Assembly (NCBI RefSeq): GCF_021800405.1
Contig: NZ_CP084550.1
Location: forward strand, 1,736,001-1,800,000
Source of the DNA: Arthrobacter sp. FW306-07-I
GTDB taxonomy: Bacteria > Actinomycetota > Actinomycetes > Actinomycetales > Micrococcaceae
DNA: 64,000 bases
Reading direction: 5' to 3'
Part shown: positions 17,230-25,777 of the stretch, piece after piece
How positions within the stretch are numbered: the first letter of the stretch is position 1
How the letters are laid out: every line of letters begins with the position of its first letter
Position numbers and translations under genes: made by a program
The notes under the pieces: generated by a model
Told to the model about the DNA's origin: nothing
What the model saw: the letters and a program-made list of their open reading frames with translations, nothing else
Database searches by the model: none

Positions 17230-17583
17230 GTGAGTAATGTAGAAAACCTGGTGGGCGAGTGGTTGCCACTGCCCGACGTCGCCCGTTTATTGGATGTTTC
17301 CATCACTAAGGTCCATAGCCTCATTGATGAGCGTGCCCTGGTGGCACTACGGGTGGGGGAACGGAAGATCCGGTCTGTTCCCGCCGAATTCATCCAGGAC
17401 GGCCAGGTAGTGGACAGCCTTAAGGGCACCATTGTGGTGCTGGCCGACGCCGGCTACTCGGATGAGGACCTTATTGTCTGGCTGTTTACGGCCGACGAGT
17501 CATTGCGCGGCCGCCCCATTGACGCGCTGCGGGAAGGCCGCAAGACCGAAATCAGGCGCAGGGCCCAGACCCTGGCCTGGTAA
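17230..17583 (+). CDS. Rv2175c family DNA-binding protein
   Basis: A 117-residue protein with an N-terminal helix-turn-helix (WLPLPDVARLLDVSITKVHSLIDE) and a C-terminal segment VLADAGYSDEDLIVWLFT. This matches the Rv2175c family, whose mycobacterial member binds DNA and is phosphorylated by PknL. The kinase gene of the same locus lies 1.7 kb away, so kinase control is plausible. The GTG start is six bases after CAACCT, a weak -10 match, and has no ribosome binding site. Its stop is 10 nt from that of the convergent prenyl synthase gene, with no hairpin visible between them. Confidence 0.88.
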   Translation: MSNVENLVGEWLPLPDVARLLDVSITKVHSLIDERALVALRVGERKIRSVPAEFIQDGQVVDSLKGTIVVLADAGYSDEDLIVWLFTADESLRGRPIDALREGRKTEIRRRAQTLAW

Positions 17584-17592
17584 ACCGCAGCT

Positions 17593-18687
17593 TCAGGAGG
17601 CTCGGCTGACAGCAGCTTCAGCCAGCTTCCGAAGCGCAATTTTGGGCAACTCCTCCAACGGAAGCCCATCAAGTGCCTCGAATGCTGCAGCGCCGAACTC
17701 ACTAATAAGGACTTCGGTGGCCTGCAACGCTCCGGAATCCTCGATGATGCGCCGGATTTCCAGGATGTCAGCGTCCGACAGGTCGGGGCTGCCCAGGCTC
17801 GCATCAATGAATGCGGACTCTTCCGGGGTGGCCTGATCCAGTGCGAGGGCCACCAGGACAGTACGTTTTCCTTCGCGCAAATCATCGCCGGCCGGCTTGC
17901 CGGTGGTGAGCGGATCCCCAAACACGCCAAGGACGTCATCGCGGAGTTGGAAGGCCTCGCCGAGCGGAAGGGCGAAAGCCGAATAGCCGCGGAGCAGTTC
18001 ATTCGACGCTCCGGCCAGGGCTCCGCCCAGGGCCAGTGGGTGCTCGGTGGAGTATTTGGCGCTCTTGAACCGGATGATGGACTGCGCCCTGCCGACCGCT
18101 CCCGCCCGGTCCCGGACAGGTCCCGCCACTTCCTCCAGGATGTCCAGGTACTGGCCGGCCATGACCTCTGCTCGCATCAGGTTGAAAATCAGCCTCGCCC
18201 TGCTTCCGGAGGCGGCCCGTTCACCGATGTCGGTAAACGCCTCCTCGCTGAAGGACAGGCAAAGATCGCCCGCAAGGATGGCGGCCGCCTGGCCGAACCG
18301 TTCGCTGTCCAGTGCCCAGCCCTGGGACGTGTGCAACTCGCTGAAGCGCCGGTGGACGCTGGGACCGCCGCGGCGGGTGTCCGAGCGGTCGATGATGTCG
18401 TCATGGATCAGTGCGGCGGCCTGGAACAGCTCAAGCGCAGCGCCGGCTGTGACAACCTGGCTAGCCCCGGCCTCGCCCCCTGCGCCGCGCCAGCCCCAGT
18501 AGCACATCAGGGCGCGGAGGCGCTTGCCGCCGGTGACGAGGTTGGAGATGGAACCCATGATTGGTTCGATGTCCGGGGAGATGCCGGACATTACTGACTG
18601 CCGCGCGGTCAGGAATCCCGTGAGCTCGCCTGCCACGCCTGCCACGAAGTCGGCTTGTTCATTCCGTAGCTGCTCCGCTGCCGTCAC
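17593..18687 (-). CDS. Polyprenyl diphosphate synthase (GGPP synthase-like)
   Basis: A 364-residue all-helical prenyltransferase that condenses isopentenyl diphosphate with allylic diphosphates. The first aspartate-rich motif is ALIHDDIIDRSDTRRG. The second is LRDDVLGVFGD, where the usual DDxxD is DDVLG, as is common in actinobacterial IdsA/GrcC enzymes. GKPAGDDLREGKRT follows. The small residues before the first motif suggest a C20 or longer product, which I cannot fix. The GTG start overlaps the stop of the upstream lipoprotein gene as GTGA (18684-18687), so the two are coupled. It occupies the idsA2 position of the mycobacterial locus. Confidence 0.9.
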   Translation of the reverse strand: MTAAEQLRNEQADFVAGVAGELTGFLTARQSVMSGISPDIEPIMGSISNLVTGGKRLRALMCYWGWRGAGGEAGASQVVTAGAALELFQAAALIHDDIIDRSDTRRGGPSVHRRFSELHTSQGWALDSERFGQAAAILAGDLCLSFSEEAFTDIGERAASGSRARLIFNLMRAEVMAGQYLDILEEVAGPVRDRAGAVGRAQSIIRFKSAKYSTEHPLALGGALAGASNELLRGYSAFALPLGEAFQLRDDVLGVFGDPLTTGKPAGDDLREGKRTVLVALALDQATPEESAFIDASLGSPDLSDADILEIRRIIEDSGALQATEVLISEFGAAAFEALDGLPLEELPKIALRKLAEAAVSRAS

Positions 18688-19208
18688 TTGGCTGACTCAG
18701 CTGCCACGTTGGCGCCGATGGTGAACGTGGAAACGCCCGCGGCTTCGACCACCGAGAGGTTTACGGTCTCGTTGTCACCGCGGACGAAATCCTTGGAAGC
18801 CACCCCGCCCACCTTGTCGCCGGGAACGGCCTTGAAACCCTGGCCTTCCAAGGCCTTCGTATAGAAGTCAAGGACCGAAGCGGTAGGGGCCGTGACCGTC
18901 CCGACCAGGGCAGCGGTGGAGGGTGTGGAGGCCTTGTCGAAGCTGCTGGACACGACTGTTGCCCCGGTCATCAAGGGGAGGAGTTGCTGCGGAAAGCCGG
19001 CCACCACCGCGCCGACAGTCGCGGAAGTATTGGGCGACGCCGACGGACTGGGGGAAGCCGTGAGGGTGGACTGGGTGGCAGCAGGGGGTGCGGACTGGGA
19101 AGGCTCTGCCTGTCCGGAGGGGGTCTGGCTGCAGGCGGCCAGGGCCAGCACCGCCGCAGCGGCAAGCGCGGCCAAGCCTGCTGGCTTGAAGTTTCCAATA
19201 GCCGTCAC
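18684..19208 (-). CDS. Putative lipoprotein
   Basis: 174 residues. A short N-terminus and hydrophobic stretch end in the lipobox LALAAC, so the mature protein should be lipid-anchored at a cysteine near residue 22. A Ser/Pro/Thr-rich linker follows, then an about 100-residue domain (GFPQQLLPLMTGATVVSSSF, VLDFYTKALEGQGFKAV) of no family I can name. The start is GTG 19206-19208 because AGGAGGAAAG precedes it; the longer open frame upstream would bury the signal peptide. It is coupled by a 4-nt overlap to the prenyl synthase. It sits near the lppM position of mycobacteria, but I see no clear similarity. Confidence 0.8.
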   Translation of the reverse strand: MTAIGNFKPAGLAALAAAAVLALAACSQTPSGQAEPSQSAPPAATQSTLTASPSPSASPNTSATVGAVVAGFPQQLLPLMTGATVVSSSFDKASTPSTAALVGTVTAPTASVLDFYTKALEGQGFKAVPGDKVGGVASKDFVRGDNETVNLSVVEAAGVSTFTIGANVAAESAK

Positions 19209-19302
19209 AGAGACTTTCCTCCTGGTGTTGTTGGCAAAATCAGCCTCCAGTTTAGCCAGCCTCCGCTGCGCTCCCGACAAACAGCAGAGTCCCATAAGCC
19301 GA

Positions 19303-19308
19303 TAGGAT
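19303..19308 (+). promoter_or_regulatory. -10 element for a leaderless dinB mRNA
   Basis: TAGGAT is followed by seven bases and the GTG at 19316. No Shine-Dalgarno and no GAAC-N4-GTTC SOS box are visible in the 107-bp region shared with the divergent lipoprotein gene. Confidence 0.45.
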
Positions 19309-19315
19309 TGCAGCC

Positions 19316-20563
19316 GTGGGGCCCGCAGGTACGAACCGACCATCGGCCGCGCGCCCCCAGGGGCGCCGGCGCACATGCATCATGCACGTGGACATGGATG
19401 CTTTCTTTGTTTCCGTGGAGCTCCGGACGCGCCCCGAACTTCGCGGCAAGCCCGTGATCGTGGGCTTCCCGGGAGAGCGGTCAGTTGTCCTCTCCGGCTC
19501 GTACGAAGCCCGCGCCTTCGGCGTCAAGTCCGCGATGCCCATGGCCGTGGCCATGCGCATGTGTCCGCAGGCGGTGGTCATTGAACCGCGGCACAAGCTC
19601 TACTACGAGGTGTCGGGGCAGCTGATGGGGATCTTTGAGTCCATCACCGGGCTCGTGGAACCCCTCAGTGTGGATGAGGCGTTCCTGGACGTCACCGGCG
19701 CGCTCCGCCGGCTGGGGCCGCCGAGGGGAATAGGTGAGCTGATCCGCCGCCGGGTCGCAGCCGAACTGGGCATCACCGCCTCCGTGGGAATCGCCGAGAC
19801 CAAGTTCGTAGCGAAAATTGCCTCCACCCGGTGCAAGCCGGACGGGCTGCTGCTCATCGGGCCGGATGAAACCGTGCCGTATCTGCACAGCCTTCCCGTA
19901 GGTGCCCTGTGGGGTGTAGGGGCGAAAACCGGGGAGGTCCTGGCAAAAATGGGAATCAGGACGGTGGCGGACGTTGCCGCAACCCCGGTCTCCTCCCTTA
20001 AGAAGGTCCTGGGGGCCACGGGGGAGCATGTGCACCAGCTTGCCTGGGGCATCGATCCCCGCCCGGTTACCCCGGTGCGGCTGGAAAAGAGCATTGGAGC
20101 CGAAGAAACCTTCGCCACGGATACCGACGACGACGCGCTCCTCCGCCGGGAACTCCTGCGGCTCTCGCACCGGACGGCAGGGCGGTTGCGGAGCTCCGGA
20201 ATGGTGGCCAGGACCGTGGCGCTGAAGTTGCGCTTCGCGGATTTTTCCACCGTAACCCGCAGCAGGACGGTGCAGACTCCGGTGGACAGCGCCCAGCTGA
20301 TCTACGCAGTGGCACTGCAGCTCCTGGAGTCGCTCGGAACCAGGGCGATGGCCGTAAGGCTCGTGGGCGTCCGGGCAGAGCAGCTCGAGGAGGCGGCGCG
20401 TACCTCGCTCCAGCTCAGCATCGACCGCCGGGACGAGAACTGGAGGGCGGCCGAACAGGCCCTTGACGAGGTGACCCGCAGGTTCGGCAGCAAGTCCGTG
20501 CTGCCGGCACGTTTAATGGAGCCGGAAAATCCGGCCGGGGACGGCACGCAACGGACTGCTTAA
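19316..20563 (+). CDS. dinB: DNA polymerase IV (Y-family)
   Basis: A 415-residue translesion polymerase. The palm carries IMHVDMDAFFVSVE (metal-binding Asp) and the signature SVDEAFLDVTG. Helix-hairpin-helix ALWGVGAKTGEVLAKMGI follows, then the little-finger domain. A possible sliding-clamp motif QLSID lies near residue 366. The first about 20 residues before IMHVDMD are a basic extension. The GTG start is supported by a TAGGAT seven bases upstream. No LexA-type box is seen nearby, so DNA-damage induction is not indicated. Confidence 0.93.
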   Translation: MGPAGTNRPSAARPQGRRRTCIMHVDMDAFFVSVELRTRPELRGKPVIVGFPGERSVVLSGSYEARAFGVKSAMPMAVAMRMCPQAVVIEPRHKLYYEVSGQLMGIFESITGLVEPLSVDEAFLDVTGALRRLGPPRGIGELIRRRVAAELGITASVGIAETKFVAKIASTRCKPDGLLLIGPDETVPYLHSLPVGALWGVGAKTGEVLAKMGIRTVADVAATPVSSLKKVLGATGEHVHQLAWGIDPRPVTPVRLEKSIGAEETFATDTDDDALLRRELLRLSHRTAGRLRSSGMVARTVALKLRFADFSTVTRSRTVQTPVDSAQLIYAVALQLLESLGTRAMAVRLVGVRAEQLEEAARTSLQLSIDRRDENWRAAEQALDEVTRRFGSKSVLPARLMEPENPAGDGTQRTA

Positions 20564-20815
20564 GGGATTTGCCGAAGTCGTTGCCGTCTTTCAGATCAGG
20601 CGTCAACAATCTATCCTTAGAGATACATAGTTTTCGAGTGAATGGACTTACTGCCGGACCCTCTTGGACATGCTCCCGCTCCCGCGACCGCATGCTGAAT
20701 TCCCGTTTTGCCACGACTGGGAAAACGGGAACTTTCCAGCAATGGCAGGCGTTCCAACGGAGTAGAAGTAGTGGCTGGGATCAGCCCGGACGTTGGCCTA
20801 CAAAAGGAGGTCGTG

Positions 20816-21187
20816 ATGCCGCTGTCGGAGCACGAACAGAAGCTGCTTGAGCAGCTTGAGAAGCAGCTTCACGAGGACGACCCGAAGTTCGCGAACTCAT
20901 TGGGTTCGGACCCCGGGCGTTCATGGTCCACGAGGCATGTTGTTATTGGGGTCCTCTGCGCACTGGCCGGCGTGTTCCTGTTGCTGCTCGGTGTCACACT
21001 CCAGAACATCTTCGTCGGGGTCCTGGGCTTCGTCGTCATGGGCGGTGGGGTGTACTTCGCCACCATGCGAAGTTCCCGTGGAGGTGCAGCCGCCAAGGGT
21101 GGCGGGGCAAAGCCAGGCAAGCAACGGAGTTCATTCATGAGCAGCCTGGAAGAACGCTGGGACGAGCGCCGCAGGGGGGAGCCCTAA
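20816..21187 (+). CDS. DUF3040 membrane protein
   Basis: A 123-residue protein. The N-terminal MPLSEHEQKLLEQLEKQLHEDDPKFA block is the hallmark of DUF3040. Two adjacent membrane segments follow (about 40-62 and 64-83), then a Gly/Ala/Lys-rich tail ending in a charged helix. Function is unknown. It commonly sits just upstream of mraZ in actinobacteria, as here. The start is ATG 20816 behind a near-perfect AAAGGAGGT. It is followed by a terminator, so it is not part of the dcw transcript. Confidence 0.9.
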   Translation: MPLSEHEQKLLEQLEKQLHEDDPKFANSLGSDPGRSWSTRHVVIGVLCALAGVFLLLLGVTLQNIFVGVLGFVVMGGGVYFATMRSSRGGAAAKGGGAKPGKQRSSFMSSLEERWDERRRGEP

Positions 21188-21253
21188 ACCCCTTGGAGAC
21201 CCGGATGCCGAATCCCTCCAATTTGCTCCCCTGACCACAGGGGATCGCCCGTG

Positions 21254-21275
21254 AAGACCCGCTACGGCGGGTCTT
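21254..21275 (+). terminator. Terminator of the DUF3040 gene
   Basis: A 9-bp GC-rich stem AAGACCCGC/GCGGGTCTT with tetraloop TACG is followed by TTCGCGTTT. Confidence 0.85.
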
Positions 21276-21360
21276 TTCGCGTTTAAGAAACGCGGTCCAG
21301 GGCATTCCGCCTGTCAGTGCCCGCTTGAGGGAATTCACCGGGACCCGCCAAGGCAAAAGC

Positions 21361-21378
21361 CCTCCACTTTCCACCACC
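21361..21378 (-). promoter_or_regulatory. Inverted second MraZ-box-like sequence
   Basis: On the minus strand GGTGGTGGAAAGTGGAGG shares the 16-mer GTGGTGGAAAGTGGAG exactly with the mraZ promoter (21451-21466). The two copies are in inverted orientation about 72 bp apart. Two GTGG units keep the 10-bp spacing; the third is lost. No promoter is evident on this strand. Confidence 0.55.
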
Positions 21379-21444
21379 GCCCAAAATTCCCGCTATTTCG
21401 GGCCTTCCTTCCCATAATTAGAGCGCCGTAGCTCCCGTTTCGCG

Positions 21445-21474
21445 TTGACTGTGGTGGAAAGTGGAGTAATGTGG
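21445..21474 (+). promoter_or_regulatory. dcw promoter with MraZ box
   Basis: A -35 TTGACT (21445-21450) is separated by 16 nt from TAATGT (21467-21472). GTGG occurs at 21451, 21461 and 21471, exactly one helical turn apart. That is the known MraZ recognition pattern. The repeats fill the spacer and overlap the -10, which fits autorepression of mraZ and the downstream cluster. Confidence 0.85.
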
Positions 21475-21541
21475 AGGACATAAGAGGGTGGTTGCAACAT
21501 AGGGGATGTGCAGTTCCTGACAGCGGACAGGCGGTGGGCCA

Positions 21542-21970
21542 GTGTTTCTGGGCACTCACTCGCCACGTCTGGATGAAAAGGGACGGATCATTCTCCCGGC
21601 CAAGTTCCGCGAGGAGCTTGCCAGCGGCTTGGTGCTCACAAGGGGCCAGGAACGTTGCATCTACGTCTTCAGTGAGAAGGAATTTGCACGGGTCCACGAG
21701 CAAATGCGGGAGGCGCCAATCTCCTCCAAGCAGGCACGTGACTACATCCGCGTATTTCTCTCTGGAGCCTCTGACGAGGTACCTGACAAGCAGGGGCGCG
21801 TGACCATTCCACCGGCGCTCCGGGAGTACGCAGGACTCGGAAGGGAACTTGCCGTCATCGGCGCCGGTACCCGCGCCGAGATCTGGGACGCCCAGGCTTG
21901 GAATGAATACCTCGCGGAGAAGGAGACAGCCTTTTCCGAAACTGACGATCCCATTCCGGGCATTCTCTGA
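21542..21970 (+). CDS. mraZ: Transcriptional regulator MraZ
   Basis: 142 residues with two SpoVT/AbrB-like halves, each carrying the family motif: [10 protein letters not shown] near residue 11 and [10 protein letters not shown] near residue 84. MraZ forms a ring-shaped oligomer that binds spaced GTGG repeats and represses its own cluster. Such repeats lie in the promoter just upstream, so autoregulation is well supported. The start GTG (MFLGTH) matches the conserved N-terminus of the family, although its ribosome binding site is weak. First gene of the dcw cluster. Confidence 0.97.
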   Translation: MFLGTHSPRLDEKGRIILPAKFREELASGLVLTRGQERCIYVFSEKEFARVHEQMREAPISSKQARDYIRVFLSGASDEVPDKQGRVTIPPALREYAGLGRELAVIGAGTRAEIWDAQAWNEYLAEKETAFSETDDPIPGIL

Positions 21971-22136
21971 ATCCGGAGCGGGGCAGCAGGCGGCTTCTTG
22001 GATGAGATCTCCAGCCGGCCCACCGGCTGTCAACCTGGCTCACCTTCCCCGGAGCCAGGCGGGCGGAACGGTAGGTGCGGATGGGGATCTGATCCCAGAA
22101 GCATCAGGTGACAACGACGGCGGGAAAGGACCAGGC

Positions 22137-23129
22137 ATGACCGATCAACCCAAGCCCACGTCCGAACGCCATGTGCCGGTCCTCCGCGACCGGTGCATCA
22201 ATTTGTTGGCACCGGGCTTCGAAGCGGCGAGGCTCCGCGGGGAAACCCCCATCGCCGTGGACGCAACCCTGGGGATGGGCGGCCACTCCGAGGCCATGCT
22301 CCAGAGGTTCCCCGACCTCCACCTCATCGGCATTGACCGTGACGAGGAAGCACTGGCCCTCGCGGGGGAGCGGCTGGCTCCCTTCGCTGCCAGGACCGAC
22401 CTGGTCCACGCGGTCTATGACGAAATCCAGGACGTGCTGGCAGACCTCGGCGTGGCCGAAGTGCACGGCATCCTGATGGACCTGGGTGTCTCTTCACTGC
22501 AGCTGGACGAGCGGGAGCGCGGCTTCGCCTACTCGTTCGATGCCCCGCTGGACATGCGGATGGACACCAGCCGCGGCCAAACGGCAGCGGATGTGGTCAA
22601 TACCTACAGCGAAGCAGACCTGGTCCGGATCATCCGCAAGTGGGGCGAGGAAAAGTTCGCCGGCCGGATCGCCAACCGGATCGTTGCAGCACGTGCGGTG
22701 AAGGAGTTCACCACCACCGGCGAACTCGTCGAGCAGATTCGTTCCGTGGTGCCTGCCTCCGCCGCGAAGTCCGGCGGACACCCTGCCAAGCGGACCTTCC
22801 AGGCCCTGCGGATCGAGGTCAACGAGGAACTTGATGTCCTGGAACGGGCTGTGCCCGCCGCCGTCGACTCCCTGGCTCTCGGCGGCCGCATCGTGATCAT
22901 GTCCTACCACTCCCTCGAGGACAAGATCGTCAAAGGCGTCCTCCAGGCCCGTTCGAAGTCTTCTGCTCCCCTTGGCTTCCCCGTGGAGCTGGAAGAGCAC
23001 AAGCCTGAACTCAAGACCCTGACCAAAGGCACTGAGGTGCCTACCGCCGTCGAAATTGCTGAAAACCCACGCGCTGCCTCCGCCAGGCTTCGCGCGGCAG
23101 AACGAATCAGAGCCAGGAGAGCTGCATGA
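22137..23129 (+). CDS. rsmH: 16S rRNA (cytosine(1402)-N(4))-methyltransferase
   Basis: A 330-residue SAM-dependent methyltransferase that modifies C1402 of 16S rRNA in the decoding centre. Family blocks are [62 protein letters not shown] and [15 protein letters not shown]. The ATG at 22137 is preceded by GGGAAAGGACCAGGC. The stop overlaps the ftsL start by four bases (ATGA), indicating translational coupling. Confidence 0.97.
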   Translation: MTDQPKPTSERHVPVLRDRCINLLAPGFEAARLRGETPIAVDATLGMGGHSEAMLQRFPDLHLIGIDRDEEALALAGERLAPFAARTDLVHAVYDEIQDVLADLGVAEVHGILMDLGVSSLQLDERERGFAYSFDAPLDMRMDTSRGQTAADVVNTYSEADLVRIIRKWGEEKFAGRIANRIVAARAVKEFTTTGELVEQIRSVVPASAAKSGGHPAKRTFQALRIEVNEELDVLERAVPAAVDSLALGGRIVIMSYHSLEDKIVKGVLQARSKSSAPLGFPVELEEHKPELKTLTKGTEVPTAVEIAENPRAASARLRAAERIRARRAA

Positions 23130-23830
23130 GCACCGCCGCCGTCAAGAACTTTCCCATCGTTTCCGGCAGTTCGGCGGCCGATGCCAGGCCTGCGGGTGAA
23201 CCGGGCGTAGGCCGGAAGGGGCGTACGCCGCTTTCCGTCGTCCGCACCGCGCCCCGGAAGCGCCGGGCCCCCTTTGTCGTGCTCTGCTTTGCCATGCTCG
23301 CCGTCGCCCTGGTTGCGGTACTGGTCCTGAACATCTCAGTTTCCACCGCGCAGTACCAGTTGGTGGAGTTGCGCGCTAAGCAGAGCTCATTGACCAAGAC
23401 CAACCAGGACCTGACCCAGCAGGTACAGAACTTCGAGGCCCCGCAGAACCTGGCGGCCAAAGCCACTGAGCTTGGCATGGTGGCGTCCACGGTGAAAGGC
23501 CAGATCGATCTGTCCACCCTGTCAGTCACAGGAAAAGCCACCCCGGCAGTGAAGGGTGCAGCGGGTGGAGCGGTCATCCCGGCACCGGCCGTAGCCGGGC
23601 AGCTCATTGTCCCGCCGGCTCCCAAGGGTGCAGCAGCGGATAAGGCCACGACGGCGGACGCCGGGAAGGCTTCTCCCGCTCCCGCCGCCGGCCCGGCCCC
23701 CGCCGCGAACCCGGCACAGGCCACTGTTCCCCAGCGCCCCGCTGCTGCCCAGGCGGCTGCAGCGGCTCCGGCACCCGCGCTTCACGGCGGCTCCGTTCCG
23801 GCGCCCCAGCAGAAGGTCCCCGGGCAGTAG
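23126..23830 (+). CDS. ftsL: FtsL-like cell division protein
   Basis: A 234-residue bitopic membrane protein. It has about 45 cytoplasmic residues ending in a basic RTAPRKRR, one membrane segment ([20 protein letters not shown]) and a coiled-coil stretch ([20 protein letters not shown]). This is the layout of FtsL, which works with FtsQ/DivIC and activates FtsW-FtsI. Sequence conservation is low in this family, so the call rests on topology and on position between rsmH and ftsI. Unusually, the last about 110 residues are an Ala/Pro-rich extracytoplasmic tail, roughly doubling the usual length. Confidence 0.85.
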   Translation: MSTAAVKNFPIVSGSSAADARPAGEPGVGRKGRTPLSVVRTAPRKRRAPFVVLCFAMLAVALVAVLVLNISVSTAQYQLVELRAKQSSLTKTNQDLTQQVQNFEAPQNLAAKATELGMVASTVKGQIDLSTLSVTGKATPAVKGAAGGAVIPAPAVAGQLIVPPAPKGAAADKATTADAGKASPAPAAGPAPAANPAQATVPQRPAAAQAAAAAPAPALHGGSVPAPQQKVPGQ

Positions 23831-23878
23831 GCCAAAAGGCAGGACAGGCAGCAGCGTCTAGCAGCAAGGAATATCACG

Positions 23879-25681
23879 GTGGCGGAGAAGACCGGCAAGG
23901 CAGGACAAAGCAAGGCACCCAACGCCACGAAACGCTTACGCCTGGGACTGGGCGTCATGCTCACGCTCCTGCTGGTGGTGGGCGGGAAGCTCTTCCTGGT
24001 CCAGGGGCTCGACGTCGGGGGCATGGCCGAAGCGGCGTTGAACAGCCGGATGACCTCCGCCATCCTGCCGGCAGAGCGCGGCAGCATCCTTGATTCCCGC
24101 GGCACCGTACTGGCCAACAGCGTGATCCGCTACAACATCGTGGTGGACCAGCGGGTCAACACCAAGACGGAGTCCTACAAGCGGCTGGACCAGGCCGACG
24201 GCCACGAAAAACTGGTGGACGTCAGCCGCGACCAGGCGATTTCCGAGCTTGCCGCCGCCCTCGGCATGGACACCAACGCCGTCCGGGACGCGGTCACCGG
24301 CCAGCAGCCGTATCACATCGTGGCCAAGGACGTGAAGCCCGACGTCGAGGACCGCATCTCTAAACTCCAGGTGCCCGGCATCGTTGCCGAGGGCGTCAGC
24401 AAGCGCGTCTACCCGAACGGCGCTGTGGCCGGGGGAGTGGTGGGTTTCCTCCAGGACGGCACTACCGGGCTGGCCGGGATCGAGCAGACCCAGGACGACC
24501 AACTCAAGGGCAAGGACGGCAAGCGCCTGTTCGAGATCGGCGCCGATGGATTGCGCATCCCGGTGGGCCTGGACGAGCTGACTCCGCCGCAGAACGGCAA
24601 GGACGTCAAGCTCACGCTGAACTCCGATCTTCAGTACTTTGCGCAGCAGGCCGTTCAAAGCCAGGCGGACAAGCTCAGCGCCGAGTGGGGCGTCATCATC
24701 GTGATGGATGCCAAAACTGGAAACCTCCTGGCCCTGGCCGACACGAACTCCCCGGACCCCAACAACCCGGGACTGGTGGCAGCCAAGGACCGCGGCGTCC
24801 GCTCCGTGACCGCAGCCTATGAGCCCGGTTCCGTGGAGAAGATGATGACGGCAGCAGCTGTGATCGACGAGGGACTTGCGAAACCGCTCGACACCTTCAC
24901 CATCCCGCCCACCTACACGGTTGACGGCCAGACGTTCAGCGACGCTTTCACCCACGGAACCGAGGAACGGACGCTGGCGGGCATCATCGGGTACTCCATG
25001 AACACCGGAACCGTCATGGCCGGCCAGCGGCTTAGCAAGGAACAGCGCTATGACTGGCTGAAGAAGTTCGGCATCGGCGAGGCGCCGGATATCGGCCTGC
25101 CGGCCACCGCCGCCGGCATCCTCACGCCACCGGACCAGTGGGATGGACGCCAGCAGTACACCGTATTGTTCGGGCAGGGAGTTTCCCAGTCCACGCTCCA
25201 GACTGTCCGTGCCTACCAGAGCATCGCCAACAACGGCGTCATGCTGCAGCCACGGCTGATCGATTCCTACATCTCGCCTGACGGCACGGAGGAGAAGGTG
25301 CCGGCCCAGCCGTCACGGCAGGTTGTCTCCGACAGCACGGCCCAGCAGGTCCAGGACATCCTGGAAAGCGCCGTCACCGAGGGCGAAATCAAGGACGCCG
25401 GAATCGACGGCTACCGGGTGGGAGCCAAGACCGGCACGTCGGAGTCACCGTGCGACGACGGCAAGTCGGGCTACTGCGGCTACACGGCCTCCATCGTGGG
25501 AATGGCGCCGATGGATGATCCGCGGTTTATTGTGGAGGTGGTGCTCCAGCGGCCGAAGGGCAGCATCTACGGCATCACCAACGGGCCGGTGTTCCGGTCC
25601 GTCATGAGCCAGGCGCTGCGGACCTACAACGTCCAGCCTTCAACCGGTACGCCGGCCAGGATGCCCCAGTACGCCAAATAG
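23879..25681 (+). CDS. ftsI: Septal peptidoglycan transpeptidase (PBP3)
   Basis: A 600-residue class B penicillin-binding protein that cross-links septal peptidoglycan. A short cytoplasmic tail and one membrane anchor (LGVMLTLLLVVGGKLFLVQG) come first, then the dimerisation/pedestal domain. The transpeptidase domain has Ser318 in EPGSVEKM (SxxK), SMN in GYSMNTG (SxN) and KTG in GAKTGTSE. No PASTA domain is present at the C-terminus. The GTG start has AAGGA upstream. It is partner to FtsW, encoded 6 kb downstream. Confidence 0.96.
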   Translation: MAEKTGKAGQSKAPNATKRLRLGLGVMLTLLLVVGGKLFLVQGLDVGGMAEAALNSRMTSAILPAERGSILDSRGTVLANSVIRYNIVVDQRVNTKTESYKRLDQADGHEKLVDVSRDQAISELAAALGMDTNAVRDAVTGQQPYHIVAKDVKPDVEDRISKLQVPGIVAEGVSKRVYPNGAVAGGVVGFLQDGTTGLAGIEQTQDDQLKGKDGKRLFEIGADGLRIPVGLDELTPPQNGKDVKLTLNSDLQYFAQQAVQSQADKLSAEWGVIIVMDAKTGNLLALADTNSPDPNNPGLVAAKDRGVRSVTAAYEPGSVEKMMTAAAVIDEGLAKPLDTFTIPPTYTVDGQTFSDAFTHGTEERTLAGIIGYSMNTGTVMAGQRLSKEQRYDWLKKFGIGEAPDIGLPATAAGILTPPDQWDGRQQYTVLFGQGVSQSTLQTVRAYQSIANNGVMLQPRLIDSYISPDGTEEKVPAQPSRQVVSDSTAQQVQDILESAVTEGEIKDAGIDGYRVGAKTGTSESPCDDGKSGYCGYTASIVGMAPMDDPRFIVEVVLQRPKGSIYGITNGPVFRSVMSQALRTYNVQPSTGTPARMPQYAK

Positions 25682-25777
25682 CGGCCGCGCGGGGCCGGAA
25701 GTACCAGCAGCATCCAGCGCATCAAAGTGCCCGGGGCGAACCATGCCGGGCACGCACTAGCACCATCGGAGATCCCC

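Larger units (their letters stand above)
21188..21541. other. Intergenic region upstream of mraZ
   Basis: This 354-bp gap is the longest in the window. It holds the DUF3040 terminator (21254-21275), an inverted MraZ-box-like sequence (21361-21378), an AT-rich stretch around 21405-21425, the mraZ promoter with its MraZ box (21445-21474) and a leader of about 63 nt. I see no coding sequence in it. Confidence 0.8.

Noticed and set aside
16700..17230. c-di-AMP riboswitch upstream of the LysM hydrolase
   Set aside because: Such riboswitches often precede wall hydrolases in actinobacteria, but I could not find the conserved core; the region instead shows the 9-bp repeat array.
19209..19315. LexA/SOS box for dinB
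   Set aside because: No GAAC-N4-GTTC or close variant is present in the intergenic region.
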